Positions 1 through 7,708 of a stretch of 13,057 nucleotides of DNA are shown here, piece by piece. Origin of the DNA: RUG806 sp963624415 (GTDB taxonomy: Bacteria; Bacillota; Clostridia; Oscillospirales; Acutalibacteraceae). The stretch spans positions 1-13,057 of the forward strand of contig CAVFPQ010000066.1 in the NCBI GenBank assembly GCA_963624415.1, written 5' to 3'. Every line of letters starts with the position of its first letter. Positions within the stretch are counted from its first letter, which is position 1. The position numbers and the translations under genes are program-made. The notes under the pieces are model-generated. The model did no database searches. It was not told the DNA's origin and saw only the letters and a list, made by a program, of their open reading frames with translations.

Positions 1-58
1 ACTTCCGAAATTATGCATTATGCATTCTACATTATGCATTCTACATTATGCATTATAA
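1..58 (+). repeat. Heptad tandem repeat and truncated end of an interspersed repeat (copy D)
   Basis: From base 10 the sequence reads in consecutive 7-mers: ATTATGC, ATTATGC, ATTCTAC, ATTATGC, ATTCTAC, ATTATGC, ATTATAA. Bases 1-9 (ACTTCCGAA) equal the right end of the repeat core seen complete at about 1660-1770, so the window probably begins inside another copy. The tract ends exactly at the stop codon of the flippase gene and is therefore the 3' flank of the polysaccharide cluster visible here. Confidence 0.75.
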
Positions 59-1501
59 TTACGCTTTCTTCTTAAAAACCGACTTCTTAATCGTATCAAT
101 CAGAAAACTCAGATTTTTATCTCTTGTGATAACAAGGAACAATGCGTATATCGCAACACCTGCGGCGGCCTGTACAAGGGTGCAGAGAATGCCGTCAAGC
201 GCATACGAAATGGGATATACGGCGGCAAACATAACCGCGGAATAAATGAAATACTTAATATTATGCTTTATGTAATGCCAAAAGCTTATTTCTTTTCTTA
301 CAAATGCAATCTGAACGACAACAACGGTCAGCTCTGCACACACGGTTGCAACGGATGCGCCTATTGCGTTAAATTTCGGTATAAGCAAATAGTTCAGCAC
401 AAAGTTTACACACGCACCGCTGACAACGGAAGCGGTAAACGCCGTCTGTTTTTTTGACGGCAGAAGATACTGCTTGCCTATTACCGTAGACAGACCTATT
501 GCCATAATAATGGGGCATATTGACATCATGATTGTGCCGACGGGTTCATATCCTTCGCCGTAGAACCACACCGCCAGTTTATTCGCACAGGCGGCAATTC
601 CGAACATCATCGGACAGCCGAGCATAAACACAAACTTTATGGAGTTGTCCATCATCTCTTTTACTTCATCAAGTCTGTTATGAGCAAAAGCGTTTGTCAT
701 TGCCGGAAGCATAACGGCACCGAGGGATGTTATAAGCTGCAAGAGCGTTTTTACAATATTCTGAGCGTAGGTATAATATGCGACGTTCTGTATATCGGTC
801 GACAGTGCGCCTATCATGGTCTTGTCGAGAATTGTATAGACTTCTATTGCTATCTGCGGCACAAAGAGAGCGAGCATCGGCTTTATATAGCCGAGAACCG
901 ACTTTATCTGCGGTCTTGCCTTTACAAGATATTTCGGCATATACAGCCACAGTGACAGGTTGCCGAGCAGTGTCGGAGCTGTGATACAGAAGGCGTATTT
1001 ATACAGGTCGTCGGACGACTTTACGAAAATAAATATAAGAATAATGCCGAGGAGCTTGAAAATCGTATTTCTTATGACGATTTTGCGGAAATCCTCCATT
1101 CCCTGAAAGAACCATGTTATATCAAACGCAGTCGCCACAAGCTCGATTATAAGAATCAGAAAAACATTGCGGTAGCTGTTTGTTATAAACACAAAACCGA
1201 GATACACCGCAACGGCTATTGCGACGGTCGAGACTCTTAATATCGCGATTTCCCGGAATACCTTCGAGCGTTTTTCGGGTTCATCCTGATAGAAAGCTAT
1301 TTCACGCTGAGCGAAAAGCGAGCTTCCGAGCGTGCCGAAAAGAACGAAGTACGACACGATTGAATACGCATAGTTATATATGCCGACCGATGTCGCCTGA
1401 AGTGTTCTTGACAGATACGGCGATGTTATAAGCGGCATAATTACAAGCAGAATCTGATATGCCGTGTTGTATATGTAATTTTTTACGACTTTACCCTTCA
1501 A
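59..1501 (-). CDS. Wzx-like polysaccharide flippase (oligosaccharide transporter, MOP superfamily)
   Basis: Predicted multi-spanning membrane protein of 480 residues, the usual size for Wzx/RfbX flippases (Polysacc_synt family), which move undecaprenyl-linked sugar repeat units across the cytoplasmic membrane. Hydrophobic segments run along the whole length. The N-terminus carries the family-typical stretch with PLITSPYLSRTL, and WFFQGMEDF at about 130-138 is characteristic of the family. The open frame continues upstream to 1648, but that extension is read out of an interspersed repeat. I choose the TTG at 1501 because GGAG stands 8 bases before it and no upstream in-frame ATG has a ribosome binding site. 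It is the last gene of the visible cluster, separated from the glycosyltransferase by repeat copy A. The Wzx role is inferred from family and context; the substrate is unknown. Confidence 0.9.
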   Translation of the reverse strand: MKGKVVKNYIYNTAYQILLVIMPLITSPYLSRTLQATSVGIYNYAYSIVSYFVLFGTLGSSLFAQREIAFYQDEPEKRSKVFREIAILRVSTVAIAVAVYLGFVFITNSYRNVFLILIIELVATAFDITWFFQGMEDFRKIVIRNTIFKLLGIILIFIFVKSSDDLYKYAFCITAPTLLGNLSLWLYMPKYLVKARPQIKSVLGYIKPMLALFVPQIAIEVYTILDKTMIGALSTDIQNVAYYTYAQNIVKTLLQLITSLGAVMLPAMTNAFAHNRLDEVKEMMDNSIKFVFMLGCPMMFGIAACANKLAVWFYGEGYEPVGTIMMSICPIIMAIGLSTVIGKQYLLPSKKQTAFTASVVSGACVNFVLNYLLIPKFNAIGASVATVCAELTVVVVQIAFVRKEISFWHYIKHNIKYFIYSAVMFAAVYPISYALDGILCTLVQAAAGVAIYALFLVITRDKNLSFLIDTIKKSVFKKKA

Positions 1502-1559
1502 CTGCGGGACTCCTTTTTTCAAAATTATAAGCTTGCTGAAACAGCATGGGACGGGGCTA

Positions 1560-1797
1560 ATACAATGCATAATGTCGCAGACAAAAATCATCCGGTAAAT
1601 GATTTTCAGCGTAGCGACTAAGAGGTGTCGGCGACAGCGGTCCGTCAAACCAAAGCAAAGAAAACGCTATGCGATTTGGATTATAAAGCTTCGCAAAAAA
1701 ATAAGTTTTCTCTGCAAATTGTTTTATAAGTCTGCGACGCTATATAAATCAAGTCCGCAGGACTTCCGAAATTGCCGATTGCCAAATGCCGATTTAT
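1560..1797 (+). repeat. Interspersed modular intergenic repeat, copy A
   Basis: This fills the spacer between the Gtf3-like gene and the flippase. Left to right it holds: the heptad-like AATGCATAATG; an inverted repeat AAAATCAT/ATGATTTT (1584-1591 and 1599-1606); a side module X (1613-1655, starting AGCGACTAAGAGG and ending GTCAAACCAAAG); the core (about 1660-1765) with AAAGCTTCGCAAA and the palindrome AAGTCCGCAGGACTT (1751-1765); and heptads ATTGCCG, ATTGCCA, AATGCCG (1771-1791). Matching cores occur at 2931-3030 and 6526-6631, and module X recurs inverted at 6638-6679. The core hairpin here is more decayed than in copies B and C. Confidence 0.8.
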
Positions 1798-1798
1798 A

Positions 1799-2866
1799 TT
1801 ACTTTCCGCTTACATTTTTTTCTATCGCTTCAAGCGCACTCTTGAGATAATAGCCTTTTTCAAGCTTTTCGGCGACTTTTTCGGTGTTTTTGAGCATTTT
1901 GTTGTACTCGTCAGAGGAAACGGCATCGATTTTTTCGCGAATTTCGCTCAATGAGTCAACGGTAATACCGACATTTTCTCTTTCGACAAATTTTGCCATT
2001 GCCGCTTCTTTCCAGATTATGACAGGGTGTCTTGATACAAGATACAGCGAAGTCTTATGCGGATTGTTATATCTGAGATAGCGGCCTGTTTCGCCGTTGC
2101 ATCCCGTTATACTGTCGCCGTCCCATATAAGACCGAACTTGCCCTCTATTATTTCGGGGATTTTGTCGGACGGGAACGAGCCGTTATATTTTATGAGTTT
2201 ATCGTCTTTGTCGCCTTCAAAATTCGGGCCGTAGAGATTTGCGGGTACTCCGACTTCGGGGCTGTTCAGAAGATAAACATAAGGGCTTTTTATCGGATTG
2301 AGATTGCCCGCGACTATAACATCGGGGGTATTTTCATCAACCGGCTTTGCCTTAAGCTCACCGTCAACTCTGTAATCGAAAATATCGAGTGAAATTAGGC
2401 TTTTTTCGTCAAAGCCGTTCTTTATAAACTCCGCCTTCATTGAGTCATTATGCACGATAAAATAGTCGGAAGTCGCCTTCATAAACTCAAATTCGGGCTG
2501 TGTGCTTGTGTTCTTCCAGTTAGAGCCACGCAGAAATTCGACATCGTGAATAAGAGAAACTATCGTGCAGTTCTTTTTGTTTTTAAGCATGCTTATGCAC
2601 TTTTCACGCCCGAACTGCTTATAGTAAAAGGGATTCTGCAGAAGCACAATCGAATTATTTTCTATTTTATGATAAGCCGAAAGATAGGACATAAACGGAC
2701 GGCATCTTCTGAGAAGTCTGCCGAAAATCGAATCGCTTATCTCACAGCATTTTATATTGAGCGGCTTATATCCCGCTTCTTCGGCGAAAAACGAAGCATC
2801 GTCACGGGCTTTGCTGCCTGCGTGCTGTTTTTTCGGCCGCATTTCGTATAATTGATACTTATTCAT
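1799..2866 (-). CDS. Glycosyltransferase, Gtf3/galactofuranosyltransferase-like
   Basis: This 355-residue cytosolic protein resembles the Gtf3-like and bacterial galactofuranosyltransferase group, two-lobed GT-B-like enzymes acting on exopolysaccharide or O-antigen acceptors. Visible landmarks: QNPFYYKQFGR in the N-terminal lobe; SLIHDVEFLRG near 104-114; VIVAGNLNPIKSPY near 184-196 opening the second lobe; and a dense C-terminal block GLIWDGDSITGCNGETGRYL (about 245-264) followed by RYNNPHKTSLYLVSRHPVI, probably the nucleotide-sugar site. No membrane segment is evident. The ATG at 2866 is chosen over the GTG 12 bases upstream because that GTG lies within the AGGTG Shine-Dalgarno, which stands 9 bases before the ATG. 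The exact sugar is not readable from sequence; galactofuranose is a family-based guess. Both flanks are copies of the interspersed repeat. Confidence 0.8.
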   Translation of the reverse strand: MNKYQLYEMRPKKQHAGSKARDDASFFAEEAGYKPLNIKCCEISDSIFGRLLRRCRPFMSYLSAYHKIENNSIVLLQNPFYYKQFGREKCISMLKNKKNCTIVSLIHDVEFLRGSNWKNTSTQPEFEFMKATSDYFIVHNDSMKAEFIKNGFDEKSLISLDIFDYRVDGELKAKPVDENTPDVIVAGNLNPIKSPYVYLLNSPEVGVPANLYGPNFEGDKDDKLIKYNGSFPSDKIPEIIEGKFGLIWDGDSITGCNGETGRYLRYNNPHKTSLYLVSRHPVIIWKEAAMAKFVERENVGITVDSLSEIREKIDAVSSDEYNKMLKNTEKVAEKLEKGYYLKSALEAIEKNVSGK

Positions 2867-2907
2867 AATATATTGCACCTGCTAATCTTCCGAAAATACT
2901 TTTTTCA

Positions 2908-3052
2908 ATTAATAATTCATAATTCATAATGTCGGAAGTCCTGCGGACTTGATTTTATATGCTTCGCAAACATAAAAGCTTTTTATCTTTTGCGGAGCTT
3001 TATAATACAAAATGCATAGCGTTTTCCGTAATTATGCATTCTGCATTAGCTT
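2908..3052 (-). repeat. Interspersed modular intergenic repeat, copy B (core inverted relative to A)
   Basis: This fills the spacer between the Stealth gene and the Gtf3-like gene. It opens with heptads ATTAATA, ATTCATA, ATTCATA (2908-2928), then the palindrome AAGTCCTGCGGACTT (2936-2950), then the core in inverse orientation to copy A. It closes with heptads ATTATGC, ATTCTGC, ATTAGC from 3031. The core is a near-continuous hairpin: GCTTCGCAAA pairs with TTTGCGGAGC, and the inner ATAAAAGC pairs with GCTTTTTAT. Module X is absent. No promoter or terminator T-tract is convincing here. Confidence 0.8.
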
Positions 3053-3080
3053 CACAGTCTTACCTGTAATCTGTTTTAAG

Positions 3081-4073
3081 TCAGTCTTTCTCGTATGATG
3101 ATTTTTCCGGCAGAGTTTTTTCAAGAAGTCCGATTAAAAATGCCTGTTCTTTTTCAAAATCGTAATTGACATCGTCATCACTCAGGCATATATCTTTATA
3201 TGTATGTCCCAGAACAGCGTCCTCAATCAGCTTGTTATCTCTGCCTATTGAGAAGAATTTTCCTCTCGGTTTTTCGCTCTGAACAATTTTTCCGGTGACC
3301 ATCTGCCAATATCTGAAAAGCCACTGTGTGACATCCTCGCCGGTTCTGAAGCGGTTATAGCACGTTTCGGTGAGCTTTTTTTCCTCCGCCTGCCAGACTT
3401 CTTCAAGCGTGGATTTAAGAAACGGCTGCATGGTATGCGGATTATAGAAAGCGGAAAAGCCTATGCACGGCAGCATATACAGATTTTTAAGTGTCGCCTT
3501 GGGTGCTTTCGGAGAGAACCATATGTTTTTGTTGCCGAACTCAACCTCTTTTTTGTTGAAGTGCTTGTTTATGATAAACATATTATTGCCGGCGATATGG
3601 TCAATCTGACCGCACATAAATCTGAACGGAATTTCCATTGCGATATCAACGGGCTTGCCGTCTTTGAAATAATCCTCAGGTGAACAGGGAGCATTAAAAA
3701 GGAAATCGTCATTCGCATATATAAAATGCTCCGACAGTCCCTCTATTCTGTGCATATTCAGTTCAATCGGATTGCACGAAAAAACGGGCAGATACTGCTC
3801 CGGGATAAAATCCGTATGCTTTACTATGTGAAGCTTTTCGTTTTCGGTGTTGAGCCATGACGGAATGTGCCCCCATGTCACAAAATGAATTCTGCGAATC
3901 CACGGGGCGTATTTTTCAACGGCTCTGAACCAGTACGGCAGAAGTCCCCAGTCACGGTAGCGGTTTATATTGTCGTCACTGCCGTATGAGGGCTTATATT
4001 TTTTCTTTTCCTCCTGCCACTTTGGGTCGCCGCCGTCAACCCACGGCACAACAATATCAATATCAAAGTTCAT
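3081..4073 (-). CDS. Stealth-family sugar-1-phosphate transferase (capsule/exopolysaccharide phosphotransferase)
   Basis: Stealth proteins transfer hexose-1-phosphate (for example GlcNAc-1-phosphate in capsule synthesis), making phosphodiester-linked polysaccharides; they are related to the catalytic part of animal GlcNAc-1-phosphotransferase. All four conserved regions can be recognised in the 330 residues: CR1 DIVVPWVDGGDPKW (6-19); CR2 from RYRDWGLLPYWFRAVEKYAP (about 38-57) through IPSWLN to HFIYANDDFLF (116-126); CR3 around NPHTMQPFLKSTLEEVW (211-227); and CR4 at the C-terminus, ICLSDDDVNYDFEKEQ and LPEKSSYE. The ATG lies inside the end of the polymerase gene (ATGAACTTTGA overlap) with AGGGG about 9 bases upstream, so translational coupling to the polymerase is likely. 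The donor sugar is unknown. Confidence 0.92.
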   Translation of the reverse strand: MNFDIDIVVPWVDGGDPKWQEEKKKYKPSYGSDDNINRYRDWGLLPYWFRAVEKYAPWIRRIHFVTWGHIPSWLNTENEKLHIVKHTDFIPEQYLPVFSCNPIELNMHRIEGLSEHFIYANDDFLFNAPCSPEDYFKDGKPVDIAMEIPFRFMCGQIDHIAGNNMFIINKHFNKKEVEFGNKNIWFSPKAPKATLKNLYMLPCIGFSAFYNPHTMQPFLKSTLEEVWQAEEKKLTETCYNRFRTGEDVTQWLFRYWQMVTGKIVQSEKPRGKFFSIGRDNKLIEDAVLGHTYKDICLSDDDVNYDFEKEQAFLIGLLEKTLPEKSSYEKD

Positions 4074-5466
4074 TTTTATTATCCCCTATCTCTAAATAAG
4101 CCGTAAACTGCCCTAATACCGCCCAGAAAAGTATTGCTATGGGCGAAAAACGGTAGAACATTACGGATGAGAACATTGCCGCACAGGAGAGAGCGAACAG
4201 CAGGGCAATTACAACCGCCGCCATTGGGGTGTCCTCTTTCTTTATTGTCTTAAACTTCTTTATGACAAACAGGAGTATATAAATTACAAATGCCGCTGTC
4301 GCAAGAAGTCCGAATATGCCGTTTGATATCATAATATTAAGAATATCATTATCAAGCGTTATCATATTCTGATAATCGTTATTGACGATATAGGTGTCGG
4401 GCATATTATCTTTGGCATAGTCTGTAAAGCCGCAGAACGAGAGACCGAAAAGCATCTTTTTTCCGGAGTGAGTGAACACCTCTACGCCGCTCTTCCACAC
4501 ATCAAATCTGCGGTTGCTGACGTCTTCTGAAAGATCGTAGCCTCTGTCAATGGTCATATCGATATTTTTGTCGTCATCGTTGTCGCCGTTTTCTGTTTCA
4601 ACATGCTCAATGATATAGTTTACGGGCTTTCTGGCAAGTCTTACGGCAAAAAATCCGCCGAGAGCTATTACACCGGCAAGCACAACAGCCAGCAGGCTTT
4701 TGTATATTTTTTCACCTCTGAATCTGCACAGAAGCACAACCAGAACATACGCACCTATGCCGAATGTAAGCACAACCGCACCGGAGCGAGAGTCAGACAG
4801 TACGATATACGCAAAGCAGATAAACATATCTATGCCGAGAAGAACCTTCTGCCATACTTTTTTAACGCGGCTGAAAGCGAAAACAAGGAACAGAATTGTC
4901 ACGGCGCACGCAACGGCACCTATATTGGGATTAATAAACAGTCCCCACAGTCTGCCCCATCTGAAGCCGAGACATATTTCTGTGCTGCCGACAACAATCA
5001 GCTTGCTGATACCGGCAAAATACATAATAAGGGCGATTAAAGCAAAGAGAGAAGTATAGACACCGAAAGCCGTACCGGTAACAAAAAGAGCGGTTTTGCA
5101 CTCTTTTTCGCTTCTGTCTTTTTTTGTTATGAACAGAATAAGAAAATAAAACGCCCAGTAAATGCAGAAGATTACATTTTCTTTAAATGAATATCCATGG
5201 TTTAAAAGCGTTGACAAACCGATTGCGGCAACAGGCAGAACAGCCAGAACAGCCTGCGGAATTTTGGCATAGCTTTTTATCTTCACCACTCTGTAAAGCA
5301 GAATTACAGCCGCTAAAAGAATCGAGCCGTACATAAACGGCTTTATAATCGCATTGCCGAATGTAATGCCGCAGCAGTTCATTATACCGTAAACAAGAAA
5401 AATCACGGTAAACAGATTTTCGATTAAATTCATTTTTTTGTCAAAAAACGCGAGTTTGTTTTTCAT
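4063..5466 (-). CDS. Wzy-like polysaccharide polymerase / O-antigen ligase family membrane protein
   Basis: Integral membrane protein of 467 residues with about a dozen hydrophobic segments and one large, acidic, presumably extracellular loop at about 280-375. This is the layout of the O-antigen ligase/Wzy_C superfamily, which joins lipid-linked repeat units or transfers glycans. Family landmarks are RWGRLWGLFINPNIGA (169-184) and SDSRSG (224-229); DNDILNIMISNGIFGLL (372-388) is typical of the last loop and following helix. I read it as the Wzy-type polymerase because a flippase and several transferases are beside it, but a ligase role is equally compatible with the family. The start at 5466 is preceded by GGAGAG; it lies 24 bases after the GT2 stop, indicating one operon. 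Its 3' end overlaps the Stealth gene by 11 bases. Confidence 0.88.
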   Translation of the reverse strand: MKNKLAFFDKKMNLIENLFTVIFLVYGIMNCCGITFGNAIIKPFMYGSILLAAVILLYRVVKIKSYAKIPQAVLAVLPVAAIGLSTLLNHGYSFKENVIFCIYWAFYFLILFITKKDRSEKECKTALFVTGTAFGVYTSLFALIALIMYFAGISKLIVVGSTEICLGFRWGRLWGLFINPNIGAVACAVTILFLVFAFSRVKKVWQKVLLGIDMFICFAYIVLSDSRSGAVVLTFGIGAYVLVVLLCRFRGEKIYKSLLAVVLAGVIALGGFFAVRLARKPVNYIIEHVETENGDNDDDKNIDMTIDRGYDLSEDVSNRRFDVWKSGVEVFTHSGKKMLFGLSFCGFTDYAKDNMPDTYIVNNDYQNMITLDNDILNIMISNGIFGLLATAAFVIYILLFVIKKFKTIKKEDTPMAAVVIALLFALSCAAMFSSVMFYRFSPIAILFWAVLGQFTAYLEIGDNKNEL

Positions 5467-5490
5467 TTCACTATTACTCTCCGACCTGAA

Positions 5491-6480
5491 TTATCTCATT
5501 TCATTTATTTTGTTAAGGAGCTTAAGCATACCGTACATTTTATGCTTTGAGAAAAAGAATATCAGCTTTCTTTTCTTTGAAAGATTTTCTTTTACATATC
5601 TGTTCTTCTTAAAATCCGGGAAATTCTTTTGTGCATAATCATGGAATTTTTTAAGAAGCGGATGCTTTGCGTCATCGGCTGACACTCTTAAAGTGCAAAG
5701 CACAAGCATATGCATAACCGTCATAAAGCAAAGCTCATTATAATATTTTTCGAATGCGTTGTTCTTTTTATAGAAATCGGATACGGCAGACACAACCGTC
5801 AGCATATCCTCGTTTTTGTCGGTGTTTTTAATGTGCATGGTTGAGTTGTCACGCTGAAGATAATAATAGAGAATTTTATCTGTAAGCGTAATTTTTTCGG
5901 CAAAGAGCGAAAGCATCATGATAACGCCGAAATCCTCGTACCATACTCTGTTTAAGAATTCTATGTTGTTGTCAACAAAAAGACTGCGTCTGTAAAGCTT
6001 GTCGGCGGCGTATGTGTCGTTTATAAGAGCAAGCATAAGCTCACGCCCCGAAAGATTTTTTATGCCGTTGCCGCACGGCACAAGCGAATTTACGGATTTG
6101 CCGCTCTCGTCGACAAAATCCATTCCGAACAAAACCATGTCGGAGTTATTCTTTTTTGCGGTGTCATACAGAAATGACAGTGTATTTTCTTTTATACAGT
6201 CATCGCTGTCAACAAACAGCAGATACTCCCCTGCCGCTTTTTGTATGCCTGTATTTCTCGCTCCGCCCTGCCCCATGTTTTTCTGATGAATAACGGTTAT
6301 TTTCGAATTATTTTCTGCCAGTTTATCGGCAATCACGCCGCTGTTGTCAACGGAGCCGTCGTCTATGAGAATAATTTCATAGTCAGAAAAATCCTGATTA
6401 AGCACACTTTCGACGCACTTTTCAAGATACTTTTCTACATTATATACGGGGATGATTACTGAGACTGAGGGAGAGGACAT
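5491..6480 (-). CDS. Family 2 glycosyltransferase (GT-A)
   Basis: Inverting GT-A transferase of 329 residues, acting at the inner membrane face on a growing lipid-linked glycan. The N-terminal domain shows the full family signature: VSVIIPVYNVEKYLEKCVES (7-26), IDDGSVDNSG (39-48), GQGGARNTGI (70-79) and VDSDD (90-94), whose DSD is the expected metal/nucleotide-binding motif. YED (181-183) is the likely catalytic base region. The C-terminal third is charged and not diagnostic. The frame remains open up to 6693, but the extra 71 codons are read from repeat copy C, and the GT2 domain begins right after the ATG at 6480, so I start there. The Shine-Dalgarno is weak (AAAGAAG). It is the first gene of the tight GT2-polymerase-Stealth run. 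Donor and acceptor cannot be told. Confidence 0.9.
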   Translation of the reverse strand: MSSPSVSVIIPVYNVEKYLEKCVESVLNQDFSDYEIILIDDGSVDNSGVIADKLAENNSKITVIHQKNMGQGGARNTGIQKAAGEYLLFVDSDDCIKENTLSFLYDTAKKNNSDMVLFGMDFVDESGKSVNSLVPCGNGIKNLSGRELMLALINDTYAADKLYRRSLFVDNNIEFLNRVWYEDFGVIMMLSLFAEKITLTDKILYYYLQRDNSTMHIKNTDKNEDMLTVVSAVSDFYKKNNAFEKYYNELCFMTVMHMLVLCTLRVSADDAKHPLLKKFHDYAQKNFPDFKKNRYVKENLSKKRKLIFFFSKHKMYGMLKLLNKINEMR

Positions 6481-6506
6481 TTTTATCAGGACTTCTTTCT
6501 TTGTTA

Positions 6507-6704
6507 ATGTAGAATGCATAATGAAGGAAAACGCCAAGGCGTTTTGGATTGTAAAGCTCCGCAAAAGATAAAAACCATCAAATAAACAGCTTTTAAGTTT
6601 GCGAAGCTTATAAATCAAGTCCGCAGAACTTCTTGACCTTGGTTTGACGAACTGCTGCCGCCGGCGCCTCTTAGTCGCTGTGACATTCTGCATTATGCAT
6701 TAAA
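6507..6704 (+). repeat. Interspersed modular intergenic repeat, copy C
   Basis: This sits directly upstream of the GT2 gene. The core (6526-6631) is in the same orientation as in copy A: GGAAAACGCC, then AAGCTCCGCAAA (6554-6565) pairing with TTTGCGAAGCTT (6598-6609) with a single mismatch, then AAGTCCGCAGAACTT (6617-6631). Module X follows at 6638-6679, inverted and on the opposite side of the core compared with copy A. Heptads ATTCTGC and ATTATGC (6685-6698) close the right side, and a GTAGAAT/GCATAAT pair closes the left. The arrangement shows that core and module X are separable units. Confidence 0.8.
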
Positions 6705-6754
6705 AACAGTAAACAAAATAATGACAAATGCTGTTTTTTCGCCGCACGCTTTTA

Positions 6755-7609
6755 TCAGTTGTTCGCGATAATTTCCTTGAGGAATGATACTGCCTTGGCT
6801 ATGTCGCCGGCGGGGTCATCGCCGCATTCTCTTTCGATTGTGAGGAAGCCTCTGTAACCGATGTCTTCAAGTGCTTTGAGGTACTTTGTGTACGGTACCT
6901 GACCTTCGCCCAAAGGCATTTCCTTAAATGAACGGCTTGTAACAAGAGCGTCATCTCTTCTGATGCCGTAGACAATTTCGGGATCCTTGTCAAAGAGCTT
7001 TGTGCCGTCTTTGGCATGGGTATGAACAATATAATCCTTAAGATTGTATACTGCGTTTGCGGGATCGTCACCCGTTACCATTACAAGATTTGCGGGATCA
7101 AGATTTACACCGACACCGGTGGAATGAAGGGAGTCAAGGAAGCCCTTAAGAGTAAGACTTGTTTCGGGGCCTGTTTCAACGGCGAAATGCGCACCGATTG
7201 AATCGGCGTATTCGGCAAGCTCTCCGCAGGCTTCCTGCATAATCTTATATCTGGGATGATTGGGATCGGAGGGAACAACGCCGATATGTGTTGTTACTAC
7301 ATTTGTTTCAAGGTCTTTGGCAAGATCGAGAATGCGTTTTGATTTTTCTACGAGAGCGGGGTTTTTCTCGGGATTGCCGAAACCGCCCTGACCGAGATCG
7401 CCGCAAAGAGCGGAAATTACAAGGCCGTTTGACTTCACGAGATCAAGAAATTCTTTTCTTTTTTCGGGGGTAAGATTTTCAGGTGCCATTTCGCCCTGAG
7501 TGGAGTAAACCTGAATGCCGTTTGCGCCGAGTTCCGCGGCCTTTTTTACGGCAGTGGGAATATCGGTGCGGAAGCTGTCTACAATAATGCCTATGGGAAA
7601 ATTGTACAT
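6755..7609 (-). CDS. Sugar phosphate isomerase/epimerase family TIM-barrel protein
   Basis: This 284-residue cytosolic protein belongs to the xylose-isomerase-like TIM barrel superfamily (AP_endonuc_2), which holds sugar and inositol isomerases, epimerases and dehydratases with a divalent metal. The expected metal-ligand set is in place: E145 in FAVETGPE, D171 in VNLDPANL, H198 in VHTHAKD and E259 in TIERE. LGEGQVPY (233-240), near the C-terminus, is a common signature of this family. Length is normal. GAAAGGA is 8 bases before the ATG. The gene is set apart from the polysaccharide genes by repeat copy C and from the mutase by a scaffold gap, so membership in the polysaccharide pathway is uncertain; sugar catabolism is as plausible. 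The substrate cannot be assigned from sequence alone. Confidence 0.85.
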   Translation of the reverse strand: MYNFPIGIIVDSFRTDIPTAVKKAAELGANGIQVYSTQGEMAPENLTPEKRKEFLDLVKSNGLVISALCGDLGQGGFGNPEKNPALVEKSKRILDLAKDLETNVVTTHIGVVPSDPNHPRYKIMQEACGELAEYADSIGAHFAVETGPETSLTLKGFLDSLHSTGVGVNLDPANLVMVTGDDPANAVYNLKDYIVHTHAKDGTKLFDKDPEIVYGIRRDDALVTSRSFKEMPLGEGQVPYTKYLKALEDIGYRGFLTIERECGDDPAGDIAKAVSFLKEIIANN

Positions 7610-7680
7610 AATTATTGTCCTTTCTTTATTGAATCGGAGACCGGGAGGGTCCGAAAATATTTTTTAAATCAGCAGGATAA

Positions 7681-7708
7681 AACGACTGACAATTAATAAT
7701 TAACAATT
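7681..7708 (+). repeat. Heptad-like AT-rich tract at the edge of the scaffold gap
   Basis: ACAATTA, ATAATTA, ACAATT continue the 7-base rhythm seen at the borders of the other interspersed repeats. It runs straight into the N run, which suggests that the unresolved sequence contains another copy of the repeat. Confidence 0.5.

Noticed and set aside
2450..2851. 133-codon plus-strand frame
   Set aside because: It lies wholly opposite the Gtf3-like glycosyltransferase, whose frame has family motifs; the plus-strand product has none.
3052..3080. Separate promoter for the Gtf3-like gene in repeat copy B
   Set aside because: AT-rich heptads offer many TATAAT-like words, but no -35/-10 pair with 16-18 bp spacing and correct orientation stood out.
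4603..5059. Plus-strand frames of 145 and 119 codons opposite the polymerase gene
   Set aside because: Antisense shadows of a clear membrane protein gene, low-complexity composition and no homology recognised.
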